Position numbers and translations under genes: made by a program. The notes below the pieces were generated by a model that did not search any database, was not told the origin of the DNA, and saw only the letters and a list, made by a program, of their open reading frames with translations. Below are positions 25,368 to 35,536 of a stretch of 64,000 nucleotides of DNA, piece by piece. The stretch comes from Rikenellaceae bacterium. Its GTDB lineage: Bacteria; Bacteroidota; Bacteroidia; Bacteroidales; Rikenellaceae. Each line of letters opens with the position of its first letter. The stretch's first letter is position 1. Where the stretch lies: assembly GCA_015059965.1 (NCBI GenBank), contig SUZM01000004.1, forward strand, positions 62,001 through 126,000, written 5' to 3'.

Positions 25368-28300
25368 ATGAATCTGAAACACTTTATCGACCGCCCGGTC
25401 CTCTCGACGGTGATCTCGCTGCTCATCATGCTGGCCGGTGTGATCAGCCTGCTGATGTTGCCCATCGAGCAGTATCCCAATATTGCACCCCCTACGGTGA
25501 TGGTGCGTACCTCCTACCCGGGTGCCTCGGCCGAGACGATCCAGAAATCGGTGGTCGCCCCCCTGGAGGAGCAGATCAACGGTGTGCAGGATATGACCTA
25601 CATGACCTCTTCGTCGTCGAATGCCGGCGGCGTGAGCATCACGGTCTACTTCAAGCAGGGCACCGATCCCGATATGGCCGCCGTGAATGTGCAGAACCGC
25701 GTGGCCCGCGCCACCTCGGTGCTTCCGGCCGAGGTGAACAAGGTGGGCGTTCAGGTCTTCAAGCGCCAGAGTTCAATGGTCAAGGTGCTGGGTATCACCT
25801 CGCCCGACGACACCTACGATGAGTCCTTCCTGGCCAACTACTTCATGAACAACATCCAGCCCAAACTGTTGCGTATCAACGGCGTGGGCGAGTGTATGAC
25901 CCTTGGTGCCAAGTACTCGATCCGCATCTGGATGAAGCCCGACATCATGGCCCAATACGGCCTGGTCCCCTCGGATATCACGGCCGTGCTGAACGAACAG
26001 AACATCGAGGCCTCGACCGGTAACCTGGGTGAGAACTCCGAAAACACGTTCCAGTACACGATGCGCTACACGGGTCGTAAGGTAACCCCCGAGGAGTTTG
26101 AGACGTTGGTTATCCGATCGCACCCCACGGGCGAGGTGCTGCGCCTGGGAGATGTGGCCCGCGTGGAGTTCGGGCAGGAGAACTACGCCTACTCGGGTGA
26201 GATCAACGGCCACCCGGGTGTTGCCTCGATGATCTACCAGACGGCGGGCTCGAATGCCACCGAGATTCTGAAAAACATCGACAAACTCATTGAGGAGGAG
26301 CAGAAGAAGGCCCCCAAGGGAATTGAGTTTGTGAGCATTCAGGATATCAACGACTTCCTCTTCGCCTCGATCCACGAGGTGATCAAGACCCTCTTCGAGG
26401 CGATCATCCTCGTAATTTTGGTGGTCTATATCTTCCTGCAGGATCTGCGCTCGACGATCATCCCGCTCGTCTCGATCATCGTCTCGCTGATCGGTACCTT
26501 CGCCTTCATGCTGGTGGCCGGCTTCTCGATCAACCTGCTGACCCTCTTCGCCCTGGTGCTGGTGATCGGTACGGTGGTCGATGATGCCATCATTGTGGTC
26601 GAGGCCGTGCAGGCCCGTTTCGACGTGGGATACAAATCCTCCTATATGGCCACGGTCGATGCCATGGGCGGTATCACTTCGGCCATCGTCACCTCGTCGT
26701 TGGTCTTCATGGCCGTATTCCTCCCCGTCTCGATGATGGGCGGCACGTCGGGCATCTTCTATACGCAGTTCGGTATCACGATGGCCGTGGCTGTGGCCAT
26801 CTCGGCCGTGAACGCCCTGACCCTCTCGCCGGCCCTCTGCGCCATGATCCTCAAACCCTATGTCGATGAGGAGGGTGTGGAGAAGGAGAACTTCTCCTCG
26901 CGTTTCCGCAAGGCCTACAACACAGCTTTTGCGGCCATGACCAAGAAGTATCAGGTGGGCGTGAAGCTCTTCATCAAGAGCAGAACCCTGCTTTGGGGAA
27001 CCCTCTTGGCATCCATCGCCCTGATGGTCTATCTCTTTGCCACCACCAAGACGGGTCTGATCCCCTCGGAGGACCAGGGCTCGATCATGGTCAATGTGAC
27101 GGCTACGCCCGGCTCGACCCTCCACGAAACGAAAGCCCTGATGGATCAGGTCGAGGAGCGCATCGCTTCGCTCCCGCAGGTGCGAGTTTATGATAAGGTG
27201 GCCGGTTATGGCCTGCTCGCCGGCCAGGGATCGTCGTATGGTATGCTGATCGTCAAGCTCAAGGATTGGTCGATCCGCCCCGATAAGGAGGATCATGTGG
27301 ACCACATCAGTAAGCTGATCATGGCTCGCTGTGCCGATATCAAAGATGCCCAGATCGTGGCCATCGTCCCCCCGATGATCTCGGGCTATGGTGCCACGAA
27401 CGGCTTCTCGATGCACCTGCAGGATCTCAATGGGGTCGATATCCGCGACTTCTACAACGTGGCCATGGAGTATATTGCTGCGCTGAACAAGCGCCCCGAG
27501 ATCAAGATGGCCTACACGACCTATAATGTGAATTTCCCGCAGTATATGGTTGAGGTCGATGCTGCCAAGTGCAAGCGTGCCGGAGTCTCGCCGGCCGAGG
27601 TGCTCACCACCATCGGAGGCTACTACGGCGGTCAGTATGTCTCGAACATGAACCGCTTCTCGAAGGTCTATCGTGTGATGCTCCAGGCCGAGGCCGAGGA
27701 TCGCATGGATGTCGAGTCGCTCAGCAATATCTACGTTCGGGTGAAGGGCCAGATGGCCCCCGTGAGCCAGTTTGTAACCTTGGAGAAGGTCTACGGCCCC
27801 GAGACGATGAACCGCTTTAATATGTACAACTCGATCGCCATCAACGGTGAGGCGGCCGAGGGCTATTCGTCGGGTGATGCCATCCGCGCCATCAAGGAGA
27901 CTGCCGCCGAGGTGTTGCCCCGCGGCTACGGCTATGAGTTTGCCGACCTGACGCGCGAGGAGGAGGGTACCTCGAGCAATGCCCTGGTGATCTATGGCAT
28001 CTGCTTCCTGCTGATCTACCTCCTGCTTTCGGCCCTCTACGAGAGCTACTTCATCCCCTTCGCCGTGCTGCTGACCGTTCCGGTGGGTCTGATGGGCTCG
28101 CTGCTCTTTGCCCGCCTCTACGGCCTGGAGAACAACATCTACCTGCAGACGGGTATGATTATGATCATCGGTCTGTTGGCCAAGACGGCCATCCTGATCA
28201 CGGAGTTTGCCACCGAGCGCCGCCTGAGCGGTATGTCGCTTGCCCAGGCTGCCGTCTCGGCAGCCAAGGCGCGTCTTCGTCCTGTGCTGATGACCGTTTC

Positions 28301-28559
28301 GACCATGATCTTCGGTATGTTGCCCCTGATGTTCGCCTCGGGTGTGGGTGCCAATGGCAACTCCTCGCTCGGCACGGGCGTGGTGGGCGGTATGCTGATC
28401 GGAACGACGGCTCTGTTGTTCCTCACGCCAGGTCTGTTTATCGTCTTCCAGTGGCTTCAGGAGAAGGTGAAACCTGTGCACATCACCAATAACCCCGACT
28501 GGGCTATCCAGGCCGAGATCGAGGAGGTAAACAAAATTCTTAACGAAGAAAACCGGTAA
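25368..28559 (+). CDS. RND multidrug efflux permease (HAE1/AcrB family)
   Basis: Proton-driven inner-membrane pump, 1063 residues, with the AcrB layout: first TM, periplasmic porter and docking domain, TM2-TM6, second periplasmic loop, TM7-TM12. The start FIDRPVLSTVISLLIMLAGV is characteristic. The proton-relay Asp pair is in TM4 (GTVVDDAIIVVE, near 404). PIEQYPNIAPP and TSYPGASAETIQ are HAE1 hallmarks, indicating organic substrates rather than metals. Drug specificity cannot be read from sequence. Operon with adaptor and channel. Confidence 0.96.
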   Translation: MNLKHFIDRPVLSTVISLLIMLAGVISLLMLPIEQYPNIAPPTVMVRTSYPGASAETIQKSVVAPLEEQINGVQDMTYMTSSSSNAGGVSITVYFKQGTDPDMAAVNVQNRVARATSVLPAEVNKVGVQVFKRQSSMVKVLGITSPDDTYDESFLANYFMNNIQPKLLRINGVGECMTLGAKYSIRIWMKPDIMAQYGLVPSDITAVLNEQNIEASTGNLGENSENTFQYTMRYTGRKVTPEEFETLVIRSHPTGEVLRLGDVARVEFGQENYAYSGEINGHPGVASMIYQTAGSNATEILKNIDKLIEEEQKKAPKGIEFVSIQDINDFLFASIHEVIKTLFEAIILVILVVYIFLQDLRSTIIPLVSIIVSLIGTFAFMLVAGFSINLLTLFALVLVIGTVVDDAIIVVEAVQARFDVGYKSSYMATVDAMGGITSAIVTSSLVFMAVFLPVSMMGGTSGIFYTQFGITMAVAVAISAVNALTLSPALCAMILKPYVDEEGVEKENFSSRFRKAYNTAFAAMTKKYQVGVKLFIKSRTLLWGTLLASIALMVYLFATTKTGLIPSEDQGSIMVNVTATPGSTLHETKALMDQVEERIASLPQVRVYDKVAGYGLLAGQGSSYGMLIVKLKDWSIRPDKEDHVDHISKLIMARCADIKDAQIVAIVPPMISGYGATNGFSMHLQDLNGVDIRDFYNVAMEYIAALNKRPEIKMAYTTYNVNFPQYMVEVDAAKCKRAGVSPAEVLTTIGGYYGGQYVSNMNRFSKVYRVMLQAEAEDRMDVESLSNIYVRVKGQMAPVSQFVTLEKVYGPETMNRFNMYNSIAINGEAAEGYSSGDAIRAIKETAAEVLPRGYGYEFADLTREEEGTSSNALVIYGICFLLIYLLLSALYESYFIPFAVLLTVPVGLMGSLLFARLYGLENNIYLQTGMIMIIGLLAKTAILITEFATERRLSGMSLAQAAVSAAKARLRPVLMTVSTMIFGMLPLMFASGVGANGNSSLGTGVVGGMLIGTTALLFLTPGLFIVFQWLQEKVKPVHITNNPDWAIQAEIEEVNKILNEENR

Positions 28560-28565
28560 GGAGTT

Positions 28566-30017
28566 ATGAAAAGAATCATCATCCTTTGTGCCGTGGCCAT
28601 GGTTACGGGCTGCGGAATCTATAAGCCCTATTCGCAACCCGAGCTCGAATTGCAGACCGATACCCTCTATGGGGTGGAGCATGTGACCTCGGATACCACC
28701 TCGCTGGCCGACCTGGGGTGGCGCGAGATCTTCACCGATCCCTGCCTGCAGGGGCTCATCGAGCGTGGTCTGGAGAACAACAGCGACCTGCTGGCGGCCC
28801 ATCAGCGGGTCAAGGAGGCCGAGGCGGCTCTGAAGTCGGCCCGCCTGAGCTTTTTGCCCTCGTTCAACCTCTCGCCCAATGGCGGAGTGTCGAGCTTCGG
28901 AGGCACGTCGAGCGGCTGGACCTATTCGGTCCCCTTGGCTGCATCGTGGCAGATCGACCTCTTTGGCGGAATCAACAACGCCAAACGCAAGGCCAAGGCG
29001 ACCTATATGCAGTCGCAGGAGTACCGTCAGGCGGTGCGCACCCAGCTCATTGCGGGCATTGCCAACGCTTACTATACGCTCCTGATGCTCGATAGTCAGT
29101 TTGAGGTTACCCGGCGCACGGCCCAATCGCTCGAGAAGAGTGCCGAGACGATGGCCGCCATGATGCAGGCGGGTATGACCAACCGGGCCGGTGTCGCCCA
29201 AATCGAGGCCGCCTACTACTCGGTCTACACCTCAACCTATGACCTCACGCAATCGATCCTCGAGGTGCAGAACACGCTCTGCCTGCTCTTGGGGGAGATT
29301 CCGCATGAGATCGAGCGCGGTCAGCTCTCCGAGCAGCAGCTTCCCGAGATGCTTGCGACGGGTCTTCCGGTGCGCCTGCTTGCTCTCCGTCCCGATGTCC
29401 GGGCTGCGGAGTACTCGCTCATGCAGGCCTACTATGCCACGGCTGCCGCCCGCTCGGCCCTCTATCCGACCCTGACGTTGAGCGGTACGCTCGGCTGGAC
29501 CAACAATGCCGGTTCGGCGGTGGTCAATCCGGGTGAGATCCTCCTCTCGGCAGCCGGATCGCTTGTGGCTCCGATCTTCAATGGGGGGCGTGCGCGTGCC
29601 CAGCTGAAGATTGCCAAGGCCCAGCAGGAGGAGGCCCGCCTGGCCTTCCGACAGGCACTCCTGAATGCCGGTGCGGAGGTTAATAACGCCCTTGGAAAGT
29701 GCCAGACGGCGCGAGGCAAGCGCAGCTGGCGTGAGCAGCAGATCGCAGCGCTGGAGTCTGCCTACGAGAGTACGCAGCTCTTGATGCAGCACGGATCGAC
29801 CACCTACCTGGAGGTGCTGACGGCCGAGCAGAACTTCCTTCAGGGTAAGATTGCGCAGATCACCGATCGCTTCGAGGAGATTCAGGGGACGATCAACCTC
29901 TACGTCTCGCTGGGTGGCGGCCGCGACGATGCTGCCTACGAGCAGCCCAAGGATAAGCGCGCCGAGCGCAAGGCTGCGCGTGAGGCCAGGCGCATGCAGA
30001 AGCTTCGTGAAGAGTAG
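28566..30017 (+). CDS. RND outer-membrane channel lipoprotein (NodT/OprM family)
   Basis: TolC-like outer-membrane factor completing the tripartite pump. Signal peptide with lipobox VTGC (Cys16). The 483-residue protein has the duplicated coiled-coil/beta architecture of the family: WREIFTDPCLQGLIERGLENN, SWQIDLFGGINNAKRKAKA in repeat one, then RPDVRAAEYSLMQAYYATAAARSALYPTLTL split across repeat two. The C-terminus has a charged tail. It begins 6 bases after the pump gene and ends in a terminator. Confidence 0.94.
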   Translation: MKRIIILCAVAMVTGCGIYKPYSQPELELQTDTLYGVEHVTSDTTSLADLGWREIFTDPCLQGLIERGLENNSDLLAAHQRVKEAEAALKSARLSFLPSFNLSPNGGVSSFGGTSSGWTYSVPLAASWQIDLFGGINNAKRKAKATYMQSQEYRQAVRTQLIAGIANAYYTLLMLDSQFEVTRRTAQSLEKSAETMAAMMQAGMTNRAGVAQIEAAYYSVYTSTYDLTQSILEVQNTLCLLLGEIPHEIERGQLSEQQLPEMLATGLPVRLLALRPDVRAAEYSLMQAYYATAAARSALYPTLTLSGTLGWTNNAGSAVVNPGEILLSAAGSLVAPIFNGGRARAQLKIAKAQQEEARLAFRQALLNAGAEVNNALGKCQTARGKRSWREQQIAALESAYESTQLLMQHGSTTYLEVLTAEQNFLQGKIAQITDRFEEIQGTINLYVSLGGGRDDAAYEQPKDKRAERKAAREARRMQKLREE

Positions 30018-30038
30018 CCGAGATCTCATATTTTTATG

Positions 30039-30077
30039 GGCGAGTGGTCGGAAATCTCCGAAAACTCGCCTTTTTTG
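30039..30077 (+). terminator. Terminator of the RND operon
   Basis: Hairpin with outer stem GGCGAGT (30039-30045) and ACTCGCC (30064-30070) plus an inner pairing TCGGA/TCCGA, followed by six T. The T-run also holds the TTTG of the next promoter. Confidence 0.88.
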
Positions 30078-30097
30078 TCGAAAAATGGTTATCTTTG
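30074..30097 (+). promoter_or_regulatory. Candidate promoter of metY
   Basis: TATCTTTG at 30090-30097 with TTTG at 30074-30077 exactly 12 bases upstream. The TTTG is part of the preceding terminator T-run. The ATG is 43 bases downstream; the leader is too short for a SAM riboswitch. Confidence 0.62.
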
Positions 30098-30140
30098 CGC
30101 GGTTAGGAAAAAAGATTCTTCTAATTTTCGAAGACAAGCT

Positions 30141-31430
30141 ATGAATACGAAAGATATGAAATTTGAGACCCGCCAGATTCATGCGGGGCTGAATACGGGT
30201 GAGCCGACCGGTTCACGCGGGGTGGCGATCTATCCCACGGCTGCCTACCGTTTCCAAAGTTGCGACCATGCGGCCCGACTCTTTGAGTTAAGCGAGGCCG
30301 GAAACATCTATACGCGTCTGCAGAACCCCACCACCACGGCCTATGAGGAGCGTATCGCCGCCCTCTATGGTGCTGTCGGAGCCCTGGCGGTCTCGTCGGG
30401 CATGTCGGCCATTCTGCTCACCGTTCTGTCGCTGGCCCAAAAGGGCGATAACATCGTCGCCTCGCCCTACCTCTATGGCGGTACCTACAACCAGTTCCGC
30501 CACTCGCTCGATAAGTTGGGTATCGAGGTGCGCATTGCCCGAAGCCTGGATGCCGCCGATTTTGAGGCTCAGGTCGATCCTCATACCAAGGCCCTCTACG
30601 TTGAGTCGATGGGCAACCCCACCTGCACGGTGCCCGATCTGGAGGCCCTCGCCCGCGTGGCCCGCAACCATGATCTCCCCTTTGTGGTGGACAATACGTT
30701 TGGTGCTGCCGGCTACCTCTGCAACCCCTTCGATTGGGGGGCGAACATCGTTGTCGATTCGGCCACGAAGTGGATCAACGGACACGGCACGGCCATGGGG
30801 GGCGTGATTGTCGATGGCGGCAACTACAACTGGCGCAACGGCAAGTTCCCGCAGATCGACGGCCCCTCCGAAGGGTACCATGGCCTGAACCTGGCGGAGA
30901 ATTTCGGTGCGGCGGCCTTTGTGGCCAAGTGCCGCGTGGATGGCCTGCGCGACTTCGGCTGCTGCCCCTCGCCCTTCGATGCCTACCTGATGATGATCGG
31001 TCTGGAGACCCTGTCGCTGCGCGTGAAGCATGAGGTGGAGTCCACCTGGCGCCTGGCCGAATATTGCCGCTCGCACCCCATGGTCGAGCGTGTGAGCTTC
31101 GTGGGCTTTGAGTCGCATCCGAGTTGCGAGAATGCCCGCAAATACTACCGCTTCGGCTCCTCGGCCGTCTTTGCCATCGAGCTGAAAGGAACCCTGGAGA
31201 GTACGGCGAGGTTTGTCGAGAACCTCCGACTGGCGGCCCATATGACCATGATCGGCGATTCCATAACCGTGGTTACGCACCCCGCCTCCACGACCCATAA
31301 GCAGCTCAGCGACGAGGACCTGCGGGCAGCGGGCGTTACCCCCACACTGCTGCGCATCTCGCTCGGCCTGGAGCATCCCGATGACCTGATTGCCGACTTC
31401 GAGCAGGCCCTTCAGTCGTTGGCCCAATAG
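30141..31430 (+). CDS. metY: O-acetylhomoserine sulfhydrylase
   Basis: PLP enzyme that makes homocysteine from O-acetylhomoserine and sulfide (Cys/Met metabolism family). The 429-residue product begins with [20 protein letters not shown]. The PLP-binding lysine is in [13 protein letters not shown], and [16 protein letters not shown] and [14 protein letters not shown] are typical of the long MetY class. ATG at 30141 is chosen because the longer frame upstream runs through the terminator and promoter. It is immediately followed by metX, which supplies its substrate. Confidence 0.94.
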   Translation: MNTKDMKFETRQIHAGLNTGEPTGSRGVAIYPTAAYRFQSCDHAARLFELSEAGNIYTRLQNPTTTAYEERIAALYGAVGALAVSSGMSAILLTVLSLAQKGDNIVASPYLYGGTYNQFRHSLDKLGIEVRIARSLDAADFEAQVDPHTKALYVESMGNPTCTVPDLEALARVARNHDLPFVVDNTFGAAGYLCNPFDWGANIVVDSATKWINGHGTAMGGVIVDGGNYNWRNGKFPQIDGPSEGYHGLNLAENFGAAAFVAKCRVDGLRDFGCCPSPFDAYLMMIGLETLSLRVKHEVESTWRLAEYCRSHPMVERVSFVGFESHPSCENARKYYRFGSSAVFAIELKGTLESTARFVENLRLAAHMTMIGDSITVVTHPASTTHKQLSDEDLRAAGVTPTLLRISLGLEHPDDLIADFEQALQSLAQ

Positions 31431-31456
31431 CTCTCTGACCCTTAAATAATCGAATC

Positions 31457-32473
31457 ATGGAGCCGCTAACGTATCACTACCCACATCCCTTTCCGCTGGA
31501 GCAGGGTGGCGTGTTGCCCTCGCTCGAAATTGCTTACCACACCTATGGGGTGTTGAGCCCGGCCCGCGATAATGTGGTCTGGGTCTGCCATGCCCTGACG
31601 GCCAACTCCGAGGTGGCCGACTGGTGGCCCCATACCGTCGAGCCGGACCGCTTTTTGGACCCCGCGCGCCACTTTGTGGTCTGCGCCAATATCCTCGGCT
31701 CGCACTATGGCACCACGGGGCCCCTGCACACCAACCCCGCAACGGGTGAACCCTGGTATGCGGACTTTCCGAAACTTACGATGCGCGATGTGATCCGCGC
31801 TCACCGCCTCTTGGCCGACCACCTCGGGATTCCGAAGATCCGGGTCCTGATCGGCAGCTCGGTGGGCGGTTTCCAGGCCGTGGAGTGGGCGGTCTCGGAG
31901 CCCGAATTTATTGAGCGGCTGGTGCTGATTGCCACTGCAGCCAAGGCCACCCCCTGGCAGATTGCCATCGACCAGACACAGCGCATGGCGATCTTTGCCG
32001 ACCAAACCTATGGTCAGCCGCGCCCCGATGCCGGCATGGCCGGTATGGCTGCAGCCCGTGCCTTGGGGCTTTTGACCTACCGCGGCCCCGAGGGCTACAA
32101 CCTCACCCAGCAGGAGCTTGACGATACGCCTCGCTATGCCGGTTTCCGTGCCTGCACCTACCAAAGCTATCAGGGCGAAAAGCTCTGTCGCCGCTTCGAT
32201 GCCTACTCCTATGTGGCGATCCTCGATACGTTCGACACGCACGATGTGGGGCGTGGTCGGGGTGGGGTAGCCGAGGCCTTGAAACGAATCACCGCCCGGA
32301 CCCTTGTGGTGGGTATCACCACCGACCTGATCTTTACCCCCGAGGAGATGCGCCGCCTCTCGGCTCAGATCCCCGACAGTCGCTACCTCGAGATCGCCTC
32401 GGCCTTTGGCCACGATGGCTTTCTGGTCGAGCATGAGCAGCTCAACCGCATGCTTCTGCCCTTTATGGCATAG
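31457..32473 (+). CDS. metX: Homoserine O-acetyltransferase
   Basis: Acetylates homoserine with acetyl-CoA, feeding MetY. Alpha/beta-hydrolase fold, 338 residues. The nucleophile serine is in LIGSSVGGFQAVEWA, the early CHALTANSEVADWW segment is a MetX hallmark, and the Asp and His of the triad are in TTDLIFTPEE and AFGHDGFLVE. The gap from metY is 26 bases. Together the pair gives direct sulfhydrylation, bypassing cystathionine. Confidence 0.95.
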   Translation: MEPLTYHYPHPFPLEQGGVLPSLEIAYHTYGVLSPARDNVVWVCHALTANSEVADWWPHTVEPDRFLDPARHFVVCANILGSHYGTTGPLHTNPATGEPWYADFPKLTMRDVIRAHRLLADHLGIPKIRVLIGSSVGGFQAVEWAVSEPEFIERLVLIATAAKATPWQIAIDQTQRMAIFADQTYGQPRPDAGMAGMAAARALGLLTYRGPEGYNLTQQELDDTPRYAGFRACTYQSYQGEKLCRRFDAYSYVAILDTFDTHDVGRGRGGVAEALKRITARTLVVGITTDLIFTPEEMRRLSAQIPDSRYLEIASAFGHDGFLVEHEQLNRMLLPFMA

Positions 32474-32493
32474 CAGCAGATATATTAAAGAAG

Positions 32494-32523
32494 AGGGGTC
32501 GCAATCGCGACCCCTGCTCTTTG
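32494..32523 (+). terminator. Terminator between metX and floA (convergent)
   Basis: Nine-base inverted repeat AGGGGTCGC (32494-32502) with GCGACCCCT (32507-32515), 4-base loop, followed by GCTCTTTG on the + strand and CTTCTTTAA on the - strand. Confidence 0.8.
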
Positions 32524-32540
32524 AGTATATCGGCCTCAGA

Positions 32541-33506
32541 CTACTTCTTCTGCGGCGTAGCGATCGACTCGCGCATCTGCGTGTCGGCCATCACATTTTT
32601 CATTTTGTAGTAGTCCATGATTCCGAGGTTGCCGTTGCGGAAGGCCTCGGCCATGGCCAGCGGCACCTCAGCCTCGGCCAGGATCACCTTGGCGCGGGCA
32701 TCCTGGGCCTTGGCCTTGTTCTCCTGCTCCAGGGCTACGGCCATGGCTCTGCGCTCCTCGGCCTTGGCCTGGGCGATATTCTTGTCGGCCTCGGCCTGGT
32801 CCATCTGCAGTTGGGCTCCGATGTTCTTGCCCACGTCGATGTCGGCAATGTCGATCGAGAGGATCTCGAAGGCCGTACCGGCATCCAGACCCTTATCCAG
32901 CACCACGCGTGAGATCGAATCGGGGTTCTCCAGAACGATCTTATGCGACTCGGCCGAACCGATTGACGAGACGATACCCTCGCCCACACGCGCCAGGACG
33001 GTCTCCTCGCCGGCACCTCCGACCAGCTGCTTGATGTTGGCACGCACCGTTACGCGGGCCTTGGCAATCAGCTGAATACCATCCTTTGCCACGGCTGCCA
33101 CGGGGGGTGTGTTGATCACCTTCGGGTTTACCGACATCTGCACCGCCTCGAAGACGTCGCGACCGGCCAGGTCGATGGCCGTGGCCATCTTGAAGTCGAG
33201 CATGATGTTGGCCTTCTGGGCCGATACCAGGGCGTGTACGACGCTCGTCACGTTACCTCCGGCCAGGTAGTGGGCCTCCAATTCGTTGGGGTTGAGCCTC
33301 AGGCCCGCCTTTGTCGATTCGATCATCGAGGAGACGATGATCGAGGGCGGCACCTTGCGCCAGCGCATCAGCACAAGTTGCAGCAGGCTGATGTGTACGC
33401 CCGACACTAAGGCCGAGAACCACATGCCCATCGGAATAAAATAGAAGATCAGCCATAAGGCAATAAAGCCCAGAAAGATCACAAGGGCTAAGAATCCTGT
33501 CTCCAT
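32541..33506 (-). CDS. floA: Flotillin-like protein FloA
   Basis: Inner-membrane scaffold of lipid-raft-like microdomains. The 321-residue protein starts with a membrane hairpin (residues 4-30, 35-47), then the SPFH-like domain ([38 protein letters not shown]) and an Ala/Glu-rich coiled coil ([19 protein letters not shown]) before the [13 protein letters not shown] tail conserved in the YqfA/FloA family. It directly follows nfeD by 18 bases, the usual partnership. Confidence 0.94.
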   Translation of the reverse strand: METGFLALVIFLGFIALWLIFYFIPMGMWFSALVSGVHISLLQLVLMRWRKVPPSIIVSSMIESTKAGLRLNPNELEAHYLAGGNVTSVVHALVSAQKANIMLDFKMATAIDLAGRDVFEAVQMSVNPKVINTPPVAAVAKDGIQLIAKARVTVRANIKQLVGGAGEETVLARVGEGIVSSIGSAESHKIVLENPDSISRVVLDKGLDAGTAFEILSIDIADIDVGKNIGAQLQMDQAEADKNIAQAKAEERRAMAVALEQENKAKAQDARAKVILAEAEVPLAMAEAFRNGNLGIMDYYKMKNVMADTQMRESIATPQKK

Positions 33507-33524
33507 AATTTACATTTTATTAGG

Positions 33525-33986
33525 TTATTGAATAATTTTAACAATGACGTGGCTGTTCTCATGGCCGACAACCTCCACTTCGCGGTGCGGGTCGGCATAG
33601 CCGCTCAGGAGTTTGGCTTCATAGATGCGCCCTTCGATCTCGACCGTTCCCATGGGAGAGAGGCGCGAGAGGCTGCGGCCGCGTTTGCCGATCGAGACCT
33701 GCTCCTGGATTGGTTCGCCGGCCGTAGAGGGCACCTGCTGCCTAAGGGCCAGGCGTTGCCAGGTGTCGGAGCGCAAGGAGATGATAATGGTCAGCAGGGC
33801 CAATGCCAGGATCACGCCGACAATCACCCAGCCAACCGTCGTGCCGAGGTTTACGAAGGCCAGGTAGACGGCTGCGCCGGCACATACAAGCGACAACACT
33901 CCCGAGAGGGTCAGCCCGGGCAGGAGTACCAGCTCGGCCACCAGGAAGAGGATGGCCAGCAGAATCAAAACAATAATCGTAATCAT
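33525..33986 (-). CDS. NfeD-family membrane protein
   Basis: A 153-residue protein with three or so membrane segments (about 3-23, 28-48, 52-72) and a C-terminal OB-fold (about 95-153; GKRGRSLSRLSPMGTVEIEG, then VEVVGHENSHVIVKII). This is the short NfeD class lacking the ClpP-like protease domain, almost always encoded beside a flotillin. It is 30 bases downstream of the SPOR-like gene and 18 bases before floA. Confidence 0.9.
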   Translation of the reverse strand: MITIIVLILLAILFLVAELVLLPGLTLSGVLSLVCAGAAVYLAFVNLGTTVGWVIVGVILALALLTIIISLRSDTWQRLALRQQVPSTAGEPIQEQVSIGKRGRSLSRLSPMGTVEIEGRIYEAKLLSGYADPHREVEVVGHENSHVIVKIIQ

Positions 33987-34016
33987 AGTTTACTCTTTTT
34001 GGTCGGTGTTCAGGGG

Positions 34017-35534
34017 TTAATTTTCATGCACAATGCTCACCTCGAGCGAACCCTCCTCGAGGCGGATTCGTCGGGCCAGTTCCTCGGCCGCGGCGGGGTC
34101 GGTAAGGCCGCCGATGCGGAACGAACTTCCCACCCGGCTGATCTCATGTCCGGGGAGAGCTTCGCGGATCAGGGCGCGAACCCCTTCGGGGAGTTGCTCC
34201 GAGCCGCTGATCTCGATCCGCAGCAGCGATTCGCTCTCCTGCTCCGAGACCTCCTCCATCCGTCCATCCGTCCAACGCACCACTACCGGAAGTCGAAATC
34301 CCTTTTCGCGTAGCAATTCGCAGGCCAGACGTGCCTCGGCCAGCGAGGCGAAGCCGCCCGTAAAGTAGAGGTAGCGTCCCCCCTCCTGCAGCAGATAGAG
34401 GGGCTCCACGCCGCGGAAGATGTCGGCCTGCTGGCGGTAGCGCGATGAGAGCAGGCGGATGCGGTAGATGGTGCCCTGTTCGGGAATCTCACAGGCGGGG
34501 ACCTTGTAGGTCGTATAGCTCACCTTGCCGGGAAACTCCACCGAGGCGTAGTCGAGCAGGTATCGGCGCTCGGGGCTGAGGCGCGGCAGGCGATAGTCCA
34601 CCGTCAAGAGGTAGTCGGCCTCCTGCTGCAGCGAGTCGCGTGCCTGCTGGAGGTGAAAGGCTGCGGCCAGCTCCAGTTCACAGCTTGTCAGGGCCCGTTT
34701 CTCGATGAAGTAGCGGCTCAGCGCATCGGAGGCGTATTCGCCCTTTGTGGCATCGGCCTCACGGCGGGCTTCACTCAGCCGTTCGATCTGTCCCTCGAGC
34801 AGCTCCTCGCAGTCGAAGCGGTCGAGCAGGTAGGCGTAGGCGTAACTCTTGTGGTCGAAGATCGGCTCCCAGAGTCCGAGGAGCGAGTCGTTGAGCGAGT
34901 TGTTCTCCTCAATCAGGGCACACATCGCCTCGTAGAGCGAGTCGGCCTCGTGTTGCTTTGTGGTGAGCAGGTAGGGCTGCTGCATCTCCACCAGGCGGGC
35001 ATAGTTCTCGGCAAAGAGCTCGATCATCCGGGCCGCCTCGCGCTCCTGCTCCTGCACGTCGCACAGGAGTTGGTACTCCTCGGCGGGAAGCTCCCCTCTA
35101 AAGCAGGCGTTTCGGATCAGGTAGCGGTGCCGGGGGGCCTCTTCATAATTCGGGCGCTCGACTTCGGGTTGGGGGGCAGGCTCCGGTTGGGGCTCCTTGT
35201 TCAGCTCTTGCAGCATGCGCTCCTGTTCCAGGAGTGCGAGCTCGCGGGCGAGCTGTCGGTGCTCGTTCCCGACTTGCAACATCTGCTCCTCGAGCTTAAG
35301 GATGGTTGCCGTATGAAGCTCTCGGGCCTCGGGCTCCTCGCGAAAGCGGATGCGGACCTCGGAGGTCGCCTCCTGCAGGGAGTCAAGCCGCGATTCCAGG
35401 GCTTCACATTGCCCCTTGAGGGCGTTGTAGTGCGCCTCCTTTGTCGCCGCATCGGATGCAGGCTCTTGGGCTGCAACCCGTGTTGTCCCGAGAAGCAGAA
35501 GGACCCAAAGCAGATATTTAGAAGCGTTTTTCAT
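34017..35534 (-). CDS. Exported coiled-coil protein with C-terminal SPOR-like repeats
   Basis: Unrecognised 505-residue protein. Signal peptide (to about residue 23, VAAQ), Glu/Leu-rich coiled coil (about 30-112), a Pro/Glu linker (QPEPAPQPEVERP), a helical mid-region (about 135-320), then two SPOR-like beta-alpha units near 355-425 (YRIRLLSSRYRQ...YLYFTGGFASLAEARLACE) and 440-505 (LLRIEISGSEQLPEG...SFRIGGLTDPAAAEELARR). SPOR domains bind denuded peptidoglycan at the septum, so an envelope role is plausible but inferred. ATG at 35534 lies 2 bases after the trkH stop; the longer frame starts inside trkH. Confidence 0.7.
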   Translation of the reverse strand: MKNASKYLLWVLLLLGTTRVAAQEPASDAATKEAHYNALKGQCEALESRLDSLQEATSEVRIRFREEPEARELHTATILKLEEQMLQVGNEHRQLARELALLEQERMLQELNKEPQPEPAPQPEVERPNYEEAPRHRYLIRNACFRGELPAEEYQLLCDVQEQEREAARMIELFAENYARLVEMQQPYLLTTKQHEADSLYEAMCALIEENNSLNDSLLGLWEPIFDHKSYAYAYLLDRFDCEELLEGQIERLSEARREADATKGEYASDALSRYFIEKRALTSCELELAAAFHLQQARDSLQQEADYLLTVDYRLPRLSPERRYLLDYASVEFPGKVSYTTYKVPACEIPEQGTIYRIRLLSSRYRQQADIFRGVEPLYLLQEGGRYLYFTGGFASLAEARLACELLREKGFRLPVVVRWTDGRMEEVSEQESESLLRIEISGSEQLPEGVRALIREALPGHEISRVGSSFRIGGLTDPAAAEELARRIRLEEGSLEVSIVHEN

Positions 35535-35536
35535 GA

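Noticed and set aside
25773..29201. An 1142-codon open frame antisense to the RND pump genes (and similar long antisense frames over secDF and the acyl-CoA synthetase)
   Set aside because: Avoidance of TTA, CTA and TCA codons in GC-rich genes leaves the reverse frame open. Translations are low-complexity (His, Arg, Gly, Asp rich) with no start context or family resemblance.
30036..30140. Longer N-terminus for MetY starting at 30036
   Set aside because: It would be encoded across the terminator hairpin and the promoter box, and homologues begin at the [10 protein letters not shown] region.
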